From positions 4,278,001-4,342,000 of the forward strand of contig JACONQ010000001.1 of NCBI GenBank assembly GCA_014281115.1: a stretch of 64,000 bases of DNA, written 5' to 3'. Shown piece after piece: positions 1-11,651 of the stretch. Positions within the stretch are counted from its first letter, which is position 1, and every line of letters starts with the position of its first letter. Made by a program: the position numbers and the translations under genes. This stretch comes from Laburnicola sp. R22_1 (lineage: Eukaryota; Ascomycota; Dothideomycetes; Pleosporales; Didymosphaeriaceae). The notes below the pieces were generated by a model. The model searched no databases. It had not been told where the DNA came from and saw nothing but the letters and a program-made list of their open reading frames with translations.

Positions 1-1073
1 GAGCGAAACATGATTCAATCTTTAATCAATTTAATCTACATGAATTTGTATTAATGCATAATTTGGAAAAGGTCAGGCTGAGATTCGTAGCAGCCAAGGT
101 CTGTAATGGCTGTGCAACGGCTGTGCAACGGCCGTGCAACGGCCGTTCTACGGCTTTAACGGTACAAATCCTGAGACCCCAAGCCGCCGTGTTCTAAGAT
201 TATTCCACAATCGTTCTACAACGCTTTTGCGACTCCACAACACCTTACTAGCAAAAAGTTTAGACTATGCTTCGTGGCAGCTAAGGCCTGCAATGGCGGT
301 GCAACGGCCATTCCACGGCTGCAATGTCAGTCACCATGCTCCACGACTATTCCAGGACGCTTCTGCGCCTTCATAGCCCCTGCAGCGCCTACAACGCCTG
401 CGAGGCCACAGTAGCCTACATAGCCTATTGGATTCTGCCTAGTCAACAAAAACAAAAGATTGTGGAATAAATTCTAAGAGCGAGTTTCCAGAAACGGAAC
501 TACGGAATTGTAACGCGAGTCTACCTAAGGAAAAACAATAGCTATTTTGATTTCCTATTTTCTTGAACTTAGTACTGCTATTATCTATGATATAATCATA
601 GAATACTACAAGATTAAGCAAGGGAGGATTATCAGGCGGACGCGATGAAACGGAAGGCCATGCTTTTGTGACTCCGGGCCGATGTGTGGATGCCTTAATC
701 TGCACGACGCTAATGGCATCCCAGTCTCGCCATCCGAGAAGCAGGATCCGAGAAGACAATTGCCTTGAAGATTCCGTCATGCTGTAGATTACGGGAGGAC
801 GTTCATTCTCGGCCTGCTGTATATATAACTGCAGCGTCTCTCATCGCGCATCTACATCTACTTAATCGGCAGTCTTCGGCAAGGAGGGAGGTAAACTCCA
901 TCTACGTGGATTTACTCCACTCCACGACCTCCACGGAAGTTAAGGAGAAGTCTTGGGGCTAAGTGCTATGCCTATTTATGTGCTAGCGTGTTGCAGGGGG
1001 GTGATTTAAGGTGTGATGATGCGTGGGGCGTTTGGGGTGTTTTATGTAGGTCAACCTCGTCACATAAGAATAG
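1..1073. other. Left flank of ordinary composition, no confident gene
   Basis: This stretch keeps normal CA and TG frequencies and so lies outside the RIP-affected island. Short open frames exist (for example 439-780 on the minus strand, 113 codons), but none shows a domain, signal or splice structure that I recognise, and the plus-strand ones overlap repeated DNA. It is probably intergenic sequence or the edge of an exon. An imperfect palindrome built on GGAGGTAAACTCC / TTTACTCC lies at about 885-920. I see no gene I would defend here. Confidence 0.5.
86..328 (+). repeat. 11-bp minisatellite and diverged direct repeat
   Basis: The 11-base unit TGTGCAACGGC occurs at 111-121 and 122-132. Variants follow at 133-143 and 144-154. 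A diverged copy of the surrounding block (TCGTRGCAGC..AAGG...AATGGC..TGCAACGGCC) recurs at about 272-328. This is direct tandem and spaced duplication in the flank, not in the AT-rich island, and CA dinucleotides are intact. Confidence 0.6.
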
Positions 1074-1682
1074 GAGCGTGTTTAGTTCTATCAGTTTAGG
1101 TGTTGGATTAACTATTAGTTTAATAACTAAGCAAACTAGGTATATAACTAACACTATATTAATTTTTTAATATTAGTTTAATAGTAATTAGTAATACTAG
1201 TTTTAACTTAATTTTAGTTAATATTATATTTCTACTATCTCTTATATAATTTATAGTTAGCCTATCTAGACTATTTAAATACTCTAGTTTATAACTAGAG
1301 CCCTAAGGGCTTTAATTATAATTAAGATTTTTATTCTATAATATTTATAATTATATAGCTATACTACTAAGCCTAAATTACCCTATATTATTAGCACTAG
1401 CAGGTGCCTTTGCTAGTGTTGTTATCGTAATTGCCTAGTAGTAGGATAGCATAACTAGGCAATATAATTTTAACAAAAAAAAAGTTAAACTTAGGAGATA
1501 TGAGGCAAATAAAGGGATAAAATAGCATCTAAAACTAGGTTTTTGCTAGCTAAATAGCTACTTTTAAATAACCCCTAGTTAGCTAAGGCGCTGTTAAAAT
1601 ACTCCTTTATATGCTTAATAGCTTACTTAGTAATTACCTAACAAAACTAATACTTAAACTAATAATAAAACTAAACACACTC
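1074..1682. mobile_element. Small non-autonomous element with inverted ends (MITE-like)
   Basis: The left end reads GAGCGTGTTTAGTT and the right end is its near inverse (AACTAAACACACTC after RIP-like C/T changes). Similarity extends about 35 bases inward. A 3-bp TAG flanks both sides (1,071-1,073 and 1,683-1,685). At 609 bp with no open frame it fits a MITE. The GTGTTTAGTT-type terminus with a 3-bp duplication is reminiscent of PIF/Harbinger-derived MITEs, but the family is not secure. It marks the left edge of the AT-rich island. Confidence 0.55.
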
Positions 1683-1685
1683 TAG

Positions 1686-2037
1686 AACTTACTAGTAAGA
1701 CTATATAGTACGTATTAATCTGCTATATAGCATATATCCCTAACTATATATAGTAAAGACTTAGTAATACCTTATTAGATGGCATTTACTAGTAAAATAC
1801 TATTATTATTATTAACTTATATATTAATATAATATCTACTATACAATTATATAATATTATTACTACTTACTAGTATTAATAAGGCCTAATATATATAAAT
1901 TATATTAAATAGAAAACTAACTCTTAATAATAGTTTTACTACTATTATATAGGCAGGGTATATATAATATAATATTACTAAGTTAATTTCTACTATTTCT
2001 AAGTTTAATACTTAATATATAGTATTACTATTATTAT
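1686..2037. other. AT-rich RIP-degraded sequence, unassigned
   Basis: About 350 bases dominated by TA, TAG and ATT, with no gene and no copy of the named repeat families. Confidence 0.6.
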
Positions 2038-2048
2038 TAATACTATAT

Positions 2049-2165
2049 ATGTGGCGTTATTATATCTATCTAGGAGTAGGATAACAAAGACTTTTATTTT
2101 AAATAATATAATAAAAAATGCAGAGCCCTCTACTTAGTAATAAAAAAGTTATAAACAGGTAATAA
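2049..2165 (+). mobile_element. RepA copy A1, truncated (constant end left)
   Basis: Only the first 117 bases from the constant end (TGTGGCGTTA) remain. An 11-bp duplication, TAATACTATAT, lies at 2,038-2,048 and 2,166-2,176, so this short piece is a complete insertion rather than a leftover of a larger copy. Confidence 0.75.
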
Positions 2166-2310
2166 TAATACTATATGTGAAGTTTTTATAATATATAAAC
2201 TATATAGAAATATTATATCCTAAGCGCTAATCTCTACGTAGTAATAACTATATAATATATTAATATTTTATAAATACAAAATTATAAAGGCATTATTATA
2301 TATATAATTT

Positions 2311-3963
2311 CCCCTCCTAGGCAAGAGTATAAGCTGCCTCTACTTATTTAGTTTTTAAGTAGCCCTACTACGTTTAATTACTACGTTTTTTATTGCGTTA
2401 CTAGCGCCTACATAATATTATATACGCGCTAAGCCTAGAGCACATTAAAGTTTTTCTAATATCTCTCCTAGCTTCTAAGACAACTAACCCTATAACAACA
2501 ACACCCTAACTTGCTTACCTATCTACTGCGTTATTAGATAATAGATAACTTACTATATACATGTATATACACTTTACTAGTAATAGGGGCGTTACTTATT
2601 TACTTATTTGCTAAGCCTGCTTACTAAGGCCTTTCTACCTTCTAATTTATAGAATTAATTATAACTAAAATTCTAATAATATAGGTCTAGATAATAGCTA
2701 TTAAAATAATAATAAAAGTATTAAAAAATATCAAGAAATAGCTAAGATATAAATTATTTAAAAAGGTTGTGAGCAATTACTTAGTTCTAAATTTTCTTTT
2801 CTAAATCTCTTTTTTTAATTTTTTTTAAGTTTCATTATATAATCTAAGCTTATAGCTATGAAAAGTATTATAATATATATTAACTTTTATAAATAGCTAG
2901 TAAAAAGTATTAATGTGAGTGATATGCTTCGCAAAAGAGCAAATGAGTAACGCTCCCATTACTGCATTTTACTACTACTACTACTATTATAATATATAAT
3001 AAATTGCGCGTGCGCTTTTTACTCCTAATACTAAATAGCACTCTAATACTTTACTAGGCTTACTCTATCTATTACTTATAGATATCTTATTTTTTTAATT
3101 ACTAAGTAGGGGGCTCTGCTTTTTTGTCATGTTTTTTAAGATGAAAGCCTTTGTCGTCCTACCCCTAGGTAGATAAAATAACGCCACACACATAGATATC
3201 TTATAGTATAATTACGTATTTATATATTCTTTACGCCTTTAGCACTTACTTAGTATAACTACTATTTTTAAAGTAAGTAGCTATTAATTAAAAATCTAAC
3301 TTTAGATAGTAATTGCTATAAGCTACGTAGTAGTATATAGCCGCTAACCTAGACTTTCACTCTATAAAAATATCTATATTTTTCTAGTCCTTATTTTTAA
3401 TAATTATAAGCACCTTATATCTAAACTAGTATAGGGCAATCTATATTATAGGGCTTATCCTACTAATTCTATAGTAGCTATCTATAGGTCCTTTGTATAA
3501 ACTATACAGTTTTTAATATTAAGTAGTGTCTAGCTATTATATCTAGCCGCATTATTATTATTTGCGTCTCCTAAATAGGGCGCACCACTATATATTTAGT
3601 AGCGATAGCGTCTTTAAAGTAAGGAATAGATATAGTAACTAACCTTAAGGTCTTAACTAGTAATTAAATATTTATAAGAATAGAAAGGTAGTATAAATAG
3701 GCAATCTTTATTTAGTTGCGTATTTTATACTACGTAGGCAATAGCCGCGTATTATATTACTATTAACTTTAGTACCTAGTATATCTTATAATTAACTACC
3801 TTATTATTAGTATAAGGGGCTAATTTGCATGTGCTAATAAATAGTCCCTAGCCTAACCTATCTTACTACTTTGCCTTTTTTTAATGCGTTTTTAGCACAT
3901 CTATAGCTTTCCCTTACAGCGTTATACTATATACTAAAAGGTCTGCGATATTTCTCTTTCTAA
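2311..3963 (-). mobile_element. RepC copy C1, near complete, with nested RepA
   Basis: Shares end-to-end similarity with the copies at 5.7, 8.4, 19.4, 24.1 and 46.9 kb. It begins at the CCTAGGCAAGAG side and finishes at the CTCTTTCTAA side. The flanks are TATATATAATTT (2,299-2,310) and TATATATAGTTT (3,964-3,975), 12 bp differing by one A/G transition. It contains A2 at 3,090-3,191. I recognise no protein in it. Confidence 0.7.
3090..3191 (-). mobile_element. RepA copy A2, truncated, inside C1
   Basis: A 102-bp piece ending in AACGCCACACAC. The perfect 12-bp duplication ATAGATATCTTA lies at 3,078-3,089 and 3,192-3,203, and the interrupted RepC sequence rejoins cleanly, as judged against copy C4 near 24.5 kb. 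Confidence 0.85.
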
Positions 3964-3975
3964 TATATATAGTTT

Positions 3976-5134
3976 TAAATTGTTAAAAAAGTTATAGTTG
4001 TAGTATTATATAAATATATAATCCTAGTAAATTATATTACTAGTGTAGTATACTAATATTTTAATTTTAATATATTATCTTTTAATATTCTTTTTTATTT
4101 TACACTACCTATTACTATTAATATTAACGCTAACCCTATTACTTTTTATTAATATTATATTATAGCCTTTACATATATATAGTTCTAAATCTCTATTATA
4201 AGTTTTTATTTATGTTACTATATTATTAATAAATTTAAGCTTACTAATAATATACTATTTTAATACCTAATATATATATATACTATTAGCTATTAGTATC
4301 TTTAAGTAATATTAAAAGTATATACATAGATCTCTCTTTATATATTAGTAACTTTAATAATAATAAAATAAATATTATACTAAAGTCCATAATACTAACA
4401 CTTTTAAGCTAGGCCTCCTCTCTTTTATATAAGCCTTAAAAAAGAGAATTATTTTATTATTAGCGCCTTCTAATAGTATATTTTTATTATATAATACTAT
4501 AGTAAAAATTAGAAAATTTAGGATTTACAATAATAATACTACTATATTATTAAAAGAACTAAATCTAATAAGGATAGCTATATTATATAGAAAGAAATAT
4601 ACTATAATACTAAAAGTGCTTAAATCTCTCTTAGCAATATATATATAATATTAATAAAAAAGAATATAAGTATAGTTTTATAGTAAAAGTAAAAAATATT
4701 ATAATCTAACTAGGTAGTAGCTGGTTTTTATATAAATAAAACTGCATCTTGCAGCTATACTATAGTAAAGGAAAATGTAACTATAACCTTTTTTTCTATA
4801 TAGTAGCTTTGTAAGATATTATATAAATATATATAAAAGTAAATAGTTCATAAAAGCTTATCTATCTAGCACGTTATAATCCTATTAGCTTTCTATAATA
4901 GTAACTTAGTTATATTAGCGTAAACTGTAGTTAAGAAAAAGACTTCTTACTACTATTAATTATTATTTAATACTTCTTTTTATATAAGAGAAAGGTTTAA
5001 TTCTACTATTTATCTATAATAACTAAGAAACTAAGCGACTAAATAATACTACTATATTATAACTATACTTTTAGGCTAAATTTAATTTAACTTATACTAA
5101 AACTATTAACGTACTACCTACTAAAAGAATAGAT
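3976..5134. other. AT-rich degraded sequence with one LTR-like repeat
   Basis: No gene is visible. About 4,725-4,850 resembles 37,500-37,640 and, inverted, 46,140-46,290 (shared core CTATACTATAGTAAA). This may be a fragment of a retroelement end. The rest is unassigned. Confidence 0.5.
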
Positions 5135-5315
5135 AAAGTTAAAAATATATATATATGGGCGCGTGACCGTCCTCCCTATAGAAAGCGCATTCTTAGGTTA
5201 GGGGATGGCTATGCCAGATTATAACCTTAAGGTCTTACGCAATAATTAAATATATTATATAGTAGATAAATATACACTTAATCTAGTTATAGATTTTATA
5301 CGATATAGGTAACCG

Positions 5316-5513
5316 TGTTAGGGATTCCTGAGGTGCGGACGCGCCCGGCGGAAGGTTCCGCCGAGCCCCGGAACCTTACCCGATTAGGCATTAGCGCCTC
5401 GGCTACGTGTGGGTATATAAGGCAGCTGTTAACAGTCTTTATACGCCACCTCGATATCTTAGTAAAATCAACTTCTTGATTTCAACCTTTGATGCCTTGA
5501 GTGATCCCTTACA
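5316..5513 (+). mobile_element. Solo LTR 1 (198 bp), inside C0
   Basis: Runs from TGTTAGGGATTCC to ATCCCTTACA, the TG...CA ends of an LTR. It is GC-richer than its surroundings and keeps CA/TG. It holds the inverted motif GGCGGAA..TTCCGCC and a TATA-like GGGTATATAAGG near 5,411. ACCG flanks both sides (5,312-5,315 and 5,514-5,517). No internal retrotransposon region is present, so it is a solo LTR. A short DNA element cannot be excluded. Confidence 0.75.
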
Positions 5514-5677
5514 ACCGTGTATTATATTATTATTAACTTTAGTACCTATAGACTATAGACTATAGAACAGCTTATAATTAACTTTATAAGAAGCTAGCTA
5601 ATTTATATATACTTATAAATAGTCACTAAAGAGCTAAACTTATCTTACTATTTTACCTTATTTTAAAGCGTTTTTTT

Positions 5678-7075
5678 CCTTCTAGGCAAGAGTTATAAAC
5701 TGCCTCTACTTATTTAGTTTTTAAGTGGCCCTACTACATTTAATTACTGCATTTTTTTTATTGTGTTGCTAGCGTCTATATAACATTATATGCGTACTAA
5801 GTCTAGAGCGCGGTAAAGTTTTTCTAACGCTTTCTCTAGCTTTTAAGACAACCTATAATAATAACACCTTATCTATCTGCATACCTACTGCATTACTAAA
5901 TAATAAACACCTACGTTTTAACTTTTTACTACGTTACTAGATAATTAACTACTTAGAACCCCTACTCTACTTTACTACTATAATATATAATAAATTATAC
6001 GCGCGCTTTCTACTTCTAACACTAAATAGCACTCTAATACTTCTAGTATTATTCTTACTTTAGCTCTCTCTTCTAGAGCTCTTATAGTATAATTGCGTAC
6101 TTGTATATTCTCTATGCCTTTAGCATCTACTTAGTATAGCTATTATTATAAAAGTAATAAGCTATTAATTAGAAATCTAATATTACTTATAGCTCTTAGT
6201 AGTAATTGCTCCTATAAGCTACGTAATAGTATATAACTACTAGCCTAAATTCTTACTTTATAAAAGTAGCTATATTTTAGTCCTTTTTACTAATAGTTAT
6301 AAGCACCTTATATCTAAACTAGTATAGGTCAATCTATATTATAAGACTTATTCTACCTTTAATTCTAGACTTTTACTTAAAAAGATACATATTCTTCTTA
6401 ATATAGTAATATATTTCTATAGCAGCTATCTACTTACTATATAGGTTCTTAGTAAAGACTATATAATTTTTAATATTAAGTAGCTGTAAGGGATCACTCA
6501 AGGCATCAAAGGTTAAAATCAAGAAGTTAATTTTACTAAGATATCGAGGTGGCGTATAAAGACTGTTAACAGCTGCCTTATATACTCACACGTAGTCGAG
6601 GCGCTAATGCCTAATCGGGTAAGGTTCCGGGGCTCGGCGGAACCTTCCGCCGGGCGCGCCGCACCTCAGGAATCCCTAACAGTAGCATCTAACTATTATA
6701 CCTAGCTGCGTTATTTATATCTTCTAGATAGGAGTGCGACACTACATGTCTAGTAGCAATAGTATCCTTAAAGTAAGGATAGATATAGCACAAACTAACC
6801 TTAAGGTCTTATATAATAATTAAATATATTATATAGTAAATAGATAAACACTTAATCTCTAGTTATAGATTTTATATTACGTGCGTATAGACAACTGCGT
6901 ATTATATTATTAACTACCTCTAGTATAAGGGGCTAATTTACACGTGCTAATAAACAGTCTCTAACCTAACCTATCTTATTACTTTACTTTTTTTAATGCG
7001 TTTTTAGCACACCTTTAGCTTTTCCTTATAGCGTTATACTGTATACTAAAAGGTCTACGATGTTTCTCTTCCTAA
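5678..7075 (-). mobile_element. RepC copy C2, inserted into C0
   Basis: A nearly complete copy. TAAAGCGTTTTTT-type duplications lie at about 5,664-5,677 and 7,076-7,089, differing by one base. It holds solo LTR 2 at 6,485-6,681. A RepC inserted into another RepC shows the family was active over more than one period. Confidence 0.7.
6485..6681 (-). mobile_element. Solo LTR 2 (197 bp), inside C2
   Basis: An inverted copy of solo LTR 1 with only scattered differences. A perfect 5-bp duplication GTAGC lies at 6,480-6,484 and 6,682-6,686, the length expected for LTR-retrotransposon integrase. Its good preservation against the heavily mutated RepC around it means it arrived late or escaped most RIP. 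Confidence 0.85.
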
Positions 7076-7171
7076 TAAAGCGGTTTTTTAGTACTCTTAT
7101 AGCTTTCTATAATAGCGTTATACTGTGTACTAAGAGTGCGCGAAGTCTTCTTTTAGAAAGTTAAAAATATA

Positions 7172-8350
7172 GCGTAAAGGCTAGGCCTAAAAAGGTAAAA
7201 AGGAGAAAAAACTAAAAATAGTTAGTAAAGCTACTTTTACTTACTTACTATACTATATATCACTTTAGTATATTACTTATATAATAATTACTTTTATAAT
7301 TAATATTAGCTAGTGTAAAAGAAAAATAAGAATAAATATAAGTAAATAAAGACTATACTAGACAGTAAATAAAGAAGTTAACTAGACTACTTATTACTAT
7401 AAATAATAATAAGTTTCTTAGAGATATAGAGAAGTATAGGAATAGGAGTGTATAGTAGCTAGCTAATATCTAATAGCTGTTATAATAGTTTTAAAAACAG
7501 GATGTTCTAACTAAGTTAACTTTAAAATTAAATTTTTTTAATTATATAATCTAACTATAAAGTGTCTATAAGTGTTAGTCAAGACTATAGTAGCTAGTTC
7601 TATACTAGTAAGAACATAAATATAATATATATAACTATAATATTACTATAAATAAAAGGGTATTTACTACTACGTATTTTACTTAGTAGAAAATTTCTAA
7701 TATAAAATAGGTATTTAACACCTACTATAAAGTAAGAAATACTTTTAATAAAATACTTGTTTTTATTAAACTAGCGTACCTTAACTGTATAATTAAACTT
7801 AAGAATAATTAAAACTAATATAATATTACTAATAAAGTATATATAAGGCTAAAGGATAAAGTTAATACTATATTTTAATACCTTTAAACTTTAAATTATA
7901 AGTATAAATTTAAAGCTAATAACGCCTTATATACTAAGTAAATTCTATAAGTTAATTTTAAGACCCTAAAGTATTTTAAACTAGCGCCTAAACTTATAGA
8001 GCTTAATTATACTTTTAAAATTAATAGTTATAATATACCTTTACTTTAGTTTATTACTTTAATAAGTAATAATAGTATTCTTTTAGTTAGGTATGCCTTA
8101 CTAAATAGGTAAAAAAACTTTTATAGTGCTTTAACGCCTTAAAGTATATACTTAAAAGTATAAGATATATAATAAAGTTTAAGTAACTTAGTCTTATATT
8201 TAAGGCAATCTACGCATATAAACTAAGTATTATAAATTAAAATAATTCTCTATATAGAGTAATCTATATACACAAACTAGATTTTTTTAAATTTTTATAG
8301 TTTTATATTTGAGGCAATTTACGCATATAAACAAAATTTTCTAAAATTTT
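7172..8350. other. AT-rich degraded sequence, possible old retroelement
   Basis: No readable gene. A block at about 7,545-7,600 resembles 38,590-38,650 (shared ATTATATAATCTAACT), so an unclassified repeat is present. From about 8,190 a motif near TTTAAGGCAATTTACGCATA starts to repeat. Confidence 0.45.
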
Positions 8351-8365
8351 ATAGTTTTTTATTTT
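8190..8365 (+). repeat. Short repeated motif GGCAATYTACGCATATAAAC
   Basis: Two clear copies (about 8,200-8,225 and 8,295-8,325) with AT-rich spacers. Related copies follow on the far side of C5 at 13,580-13,720, so C5 landed within this repeat. Similar motifs occur near 16.6 kb and 20.95 kb. Confidence 0.5.
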
Positions 8366-8867
8366 AGGAAGAGAAATATTGCAGACATTTTAGTATATAG
8401 TACAACACTATAAGGGAAAGCTATAGGTATGCTAAAATATATTAAAAAAGGTAAAGTACAGTAGGGTGACACAAAAAAAGTCTTCCCCTGAAAAGATACT
8501 TTTTTAAAAGTTATATAACTAAGTGACTTTTAATACTATTTAAATAAAAAGTATACCGTTTTAAAGAGGAAATATAGGAGATTAAGATTACGTACTAGTT
8601 ACGTGCTTAGTAAGCAGGGTCCTTAAGGTATCTATCTCTAAACTTAGTGTTTCTAAAAAGTCAATTTTTAAGACGTTAGAACTTTTTTATTTAGTATGCT
8701 ACTAGGCTGATATTTCTACTAGATATTCCAGGCCTAGTTCAGATTACGTAAGCAAAGTTTCGGAGTACTTATATAACTTAATTAAGAAATTATTTAAAGT
8801 TGAAAAATCACGTGACTTTAAAAGTTAATTAAATCACGTAATCTATTCCTAAGATTATAGTATAATA

Positions 8868-10657
8868 AGCTAGCGCATATAGTCGCCGCCCACATAGGGT
8901 TGCCGCCCACCCCGCCAAAACGCGACACCTGCACAAAACACGCGATATCTCTCCACAACGCTCATTAATATGGACCCCCGCGAAGAAGCTATACAATCAG
9001 CTATTAGCGATTTCAACGCTGGCCTTTATCCAAGCCTACGCGCTGTAGCGAAGGCATATAACATCCCTCGATCTACCCTCTAAGGCTGACTAGGTGGCGC
9101 GACAAACAGCGCGATTTGCCATTAACACCAGCAGAGATTAACTCCTGCGCAGGAGGACTTCCTAGTAGACTAGATCCTCGAAGAAGACGCACGCGCCTGC
9201 CCTCCCTCGCACGCTTGCGCTCGAGAAATGGCGAATCAAATTCTGCGTATGAATGGCGACAACTAGCCTGTTGGCAAGCTCTGGCTCTCACACTTCCTTA
9301 GGCGCCAGCCACGCGTTGCCTCTATAGTCGGCAGAAAGCTAGAGGCTTAGAGAGCTAATGCAGCAACACTAGAGCAGCTACGCGCGTTCCTAGAGCTCTA
9401 TAAGCAGACTTGACAGCGGCTTAATATACAGGCGGAGAATACCTACAATATGGATAAGACTAGTGTGGCTCTAGGAGTATATACAAACACTAGAGTACTC
9501 TCTAGTAGTCAGAAGAAGAAGGCTTATATTTAGTCTCCAGAGAATTGCGAGTGGGTCTCTATAATCGAGTGCGTATTGGCGATAGGGCAGAAACTACGCT
9601 GCGCAGTCATCTTCAAAGGCCAGAGCCTACAGACTACCTAGTTCCTAGCCAAATCCGTGCCTAGCTAGCTCTATACAACCTCTAAGAACGGATAGACGTC
9701 AAAAGCAATAGGTGTTGAGTGGCTACAGCGTATATTCATACCTGAGACGGCTGTAGGTGATAGCTAGTACCGCCTTCTTATCCTCGATGGTCACAGCAGC
9801 CATATTAATATAGACTTCCTGTAGCTCTGCAGGCTGCATCGTATACAGCTCCTATATCTACCTGCGCACACCTTACACGTCCTACAGCCTCTAGATCTCG
9901 CTCCTTTCTCTGTGATCAAGTCTAGCTACAGGCGTCAGATCCAGGAGCTCGCATTACTCAACGACGCTGCGCCTGTCAAGAAGGAGCGCTTTATCATCTG
10001 CTATTACCAAGCTAGGGAGGAAGGCTTCACAGAGCGTGTGATTCGAGCTGGCTAGCAGGCATCTGGCATCTGCCTATTCAACATCAATCACGTGCTCAGC
10101 TCGTTGCAGGTCTCTCGGAGGCCTACTACGCCTACTCGTTAGCAGCAGCCTCAGCAGCAGCTCCAGAGCTTCCTCTCTACTCCTCAGGGCCCTCGCGATC
10201 TCTATATAGCGCAGCACAGCGTCCAGAGCGTCGAGAATCTAGGTCGTACGACCCGGCTACTCCTACAGAAAGCAGGTAAGGCTCTAGCAGCTGCAAATGC
10301 TAGAGCTGCAGGCCTAGAAGCAGAGAAAAGACGACTTGAGCAGCAGCTAGAGATATCTACCTCTCAGCGTCAGCGTAAGCGCGTTCGAGTAGACCCGAAT
10401 CAACGCTTTGCAGAAGTAGAGAGTATCAGGGAGGCTATGTGCGCAGCTGAGGCTTTAGCAGCTAAACCATGTATATTTACTGTACCAAGCACTTTAGAAA
10501 CAACTGCTATAGCTACAGCCGCTACAGCGCTTGAATCTATGTGTAGTCAATGGCAATTGTAATCAGCGTTGCTGAGATATCGCGGGTTTTGTGCAGGTGT
10601 CGCGTTTTGGCGGGGTGGGCGGTAACCCTATGTGGGCGGCGGCTATATGCGCTAGCT
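8868..10657 (+). mobile_element. Fot1/pogo element 1, inside the Tc1 element
   Basis: A 1,790-bp element with inverted repeats of about 85 bp starting AGCTAGCGCATATAG, with a few transitions between the ends. TA flanks lie at 8,866-8,867 and 10,658-10,659. GCCGCCCAC occurs twice in each end, a possible transposase binding site. It is far GC-richer than its surroundings, and CA/TG are only partly depleted, so it suffered fewer RIP hits than its hosts. Confidence 0.92.
8970..10562 (+). pseudogene. Fot1/pogo DDE transposase with many stops
   Basis: One frame of 530 codons plus stop runs from ATG 8,970 to TAA 10,560-10,562 without a frameshift but with fifteen in-frame stops, nearly all explicable as CAG/CAA/TGG turned to TAG/TAA/TGA by RIP. 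The start (MDPREEAIQSAI, then a helix-turn-helix with SLRAVAKAYNIPRSTL) fits a psq/CENP-B-type DNA-binding domain. The catalytic triad is intact as DD35D: Asp162 in NMDKTS (codon 9,453), Asp273 in LILDGHSSH (codon 9,786) and Asp309 in LQPLDLAPF (codon 9,894). The C-terminal 130 residues are Gln/Arg-rich and probably coiled coil (EAEKRRLEQQLE). The intact enzyme would cut and paste its element at TA sites in the nucleus. The pseudogene call is sure; sub-family is not resolved. Confidence 0.92.
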
Positions 10658-10703
10658 TATAATATCTTTTGTTTAGTAAAAATTCTCTTTTATATTTCCT
10701 CGA

Positions 10704-11607
10704 ATGGAGCCAAAATTGTCAAAACTCGAAAGTCAAGTTTCTTTACTTACAAAAGCAAATACTTCTAATTCTACTATTGCTACTACCCTTAATAAGCCTC
10801 TACAATCTATTAAATCTGCTATTAAGAGTATTAATAAGAAAAAAGAGGAAGATAACTTATTAAAAGGGGTAAAATAGGGGAGAGTAACTAAGGTTACTTC
10901 TAGAGAGAAAAGAGTTATTAATAGGGATTTAACTAAAAGCCCTAATAAGACAAATAAGAGGCTATTAGAAGAGAATAGTTTTGGCTTTACTAAGAGGACG
11001 TTACAGAGAGTTTTAAAAGGAGAAGACTATTCTTTTAACGTCTCTAAGAAAAAGGCCTATTTAACTAAAGAAAGAGCTAAAAGAAGAGACTTCTGGGCTA
11101 AAGAGATAGTTAAGAAGCTAGAAAATATTAACTTTACTAAGGTTATATTTTCTAACGAGTCTACTATCCAAAGGGGGCATGGTAATAGGCAAGAATATAT
11201 AAGAAAAAGGGGAAAATCGAAATTGGGCCTGAATAGTACAAAAACCGAACAACTAGTAAGTTATTAAATTTTTTTAAATCCTAGAATTATAGAGCCCTTT
11301 TTTCTCTATAATTGGCTATTTTAGCTTTTTTATATCTTTTTTTTTGAGCTAGTACTAATTTACTAAAAGCGCGAGATATTTCTATCTCAGTCTGGGGCTG
11401 CATTTGGATAGGACGTTCTAAACTAGTGTTTTTAAGGGACCCTATTAAAACTAGGACCTTTAATAACACTAGATATATACAGGAATGTTTAAATCCTATA
11501 TTAATATCTCTTTTAAAGAGAGGTAAGTAAAGTACTCCTTTTCCTTCTTTTTCTTTTTCTTTTTCTTTTTCTTTTTCTTTTTCTTTTTCTTTTTTCTTTT
11601 TCTTTTA

Positions 11608-11651
<44 letters not shown>

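Larger units (their letters stand above)
5150..7156 (-). mobile_element. RepC copy C0, shortened host of three later insertions
   Basis: The 15-bp duplication AAAGTTAAAAATATA lies at 5,135-5,149 and 7,157-7,171. The copy starts part-way along the family at GGGCGCGTGACC, a junction also seen inside C3 near 20,232. Solo LTR 1 and RepC copy C2 lie within it, and C2 in turn holds solo LTR 2. After removing them about 400 bp of C0 remain. Confidence 0.7.

Noticed and set aside
134..376. 80-codon plus-strand frame in the left flank
   Set aside because: Lies on the 11-bp minisatellite and its diverged copy; low-complexity repeat translation.
439..780. 113-codon minus-strand open frame in the left flank
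   Set aside because: No domain, signal or recognisable similarity, and the length is not improbable by chance. Not listed as a gene.
2049..3191. A1 and A2 as the inverted ends of one 1.1-kb DNA transposon
   Set aside because: Each has its own different duplication (TAATACTATAT and ATAGATATCTTA), and A2 interrupts RepC. They are separate insertions. The same holds for A11/A12 and A8/A9.
9073..9301. Short open frames on both strands at 9.1-9.3 kb
   Set aside because: Inside the Fot1 transposase but in other frames. The real frame is shown by the helix-turn-helix and DDE motifs.
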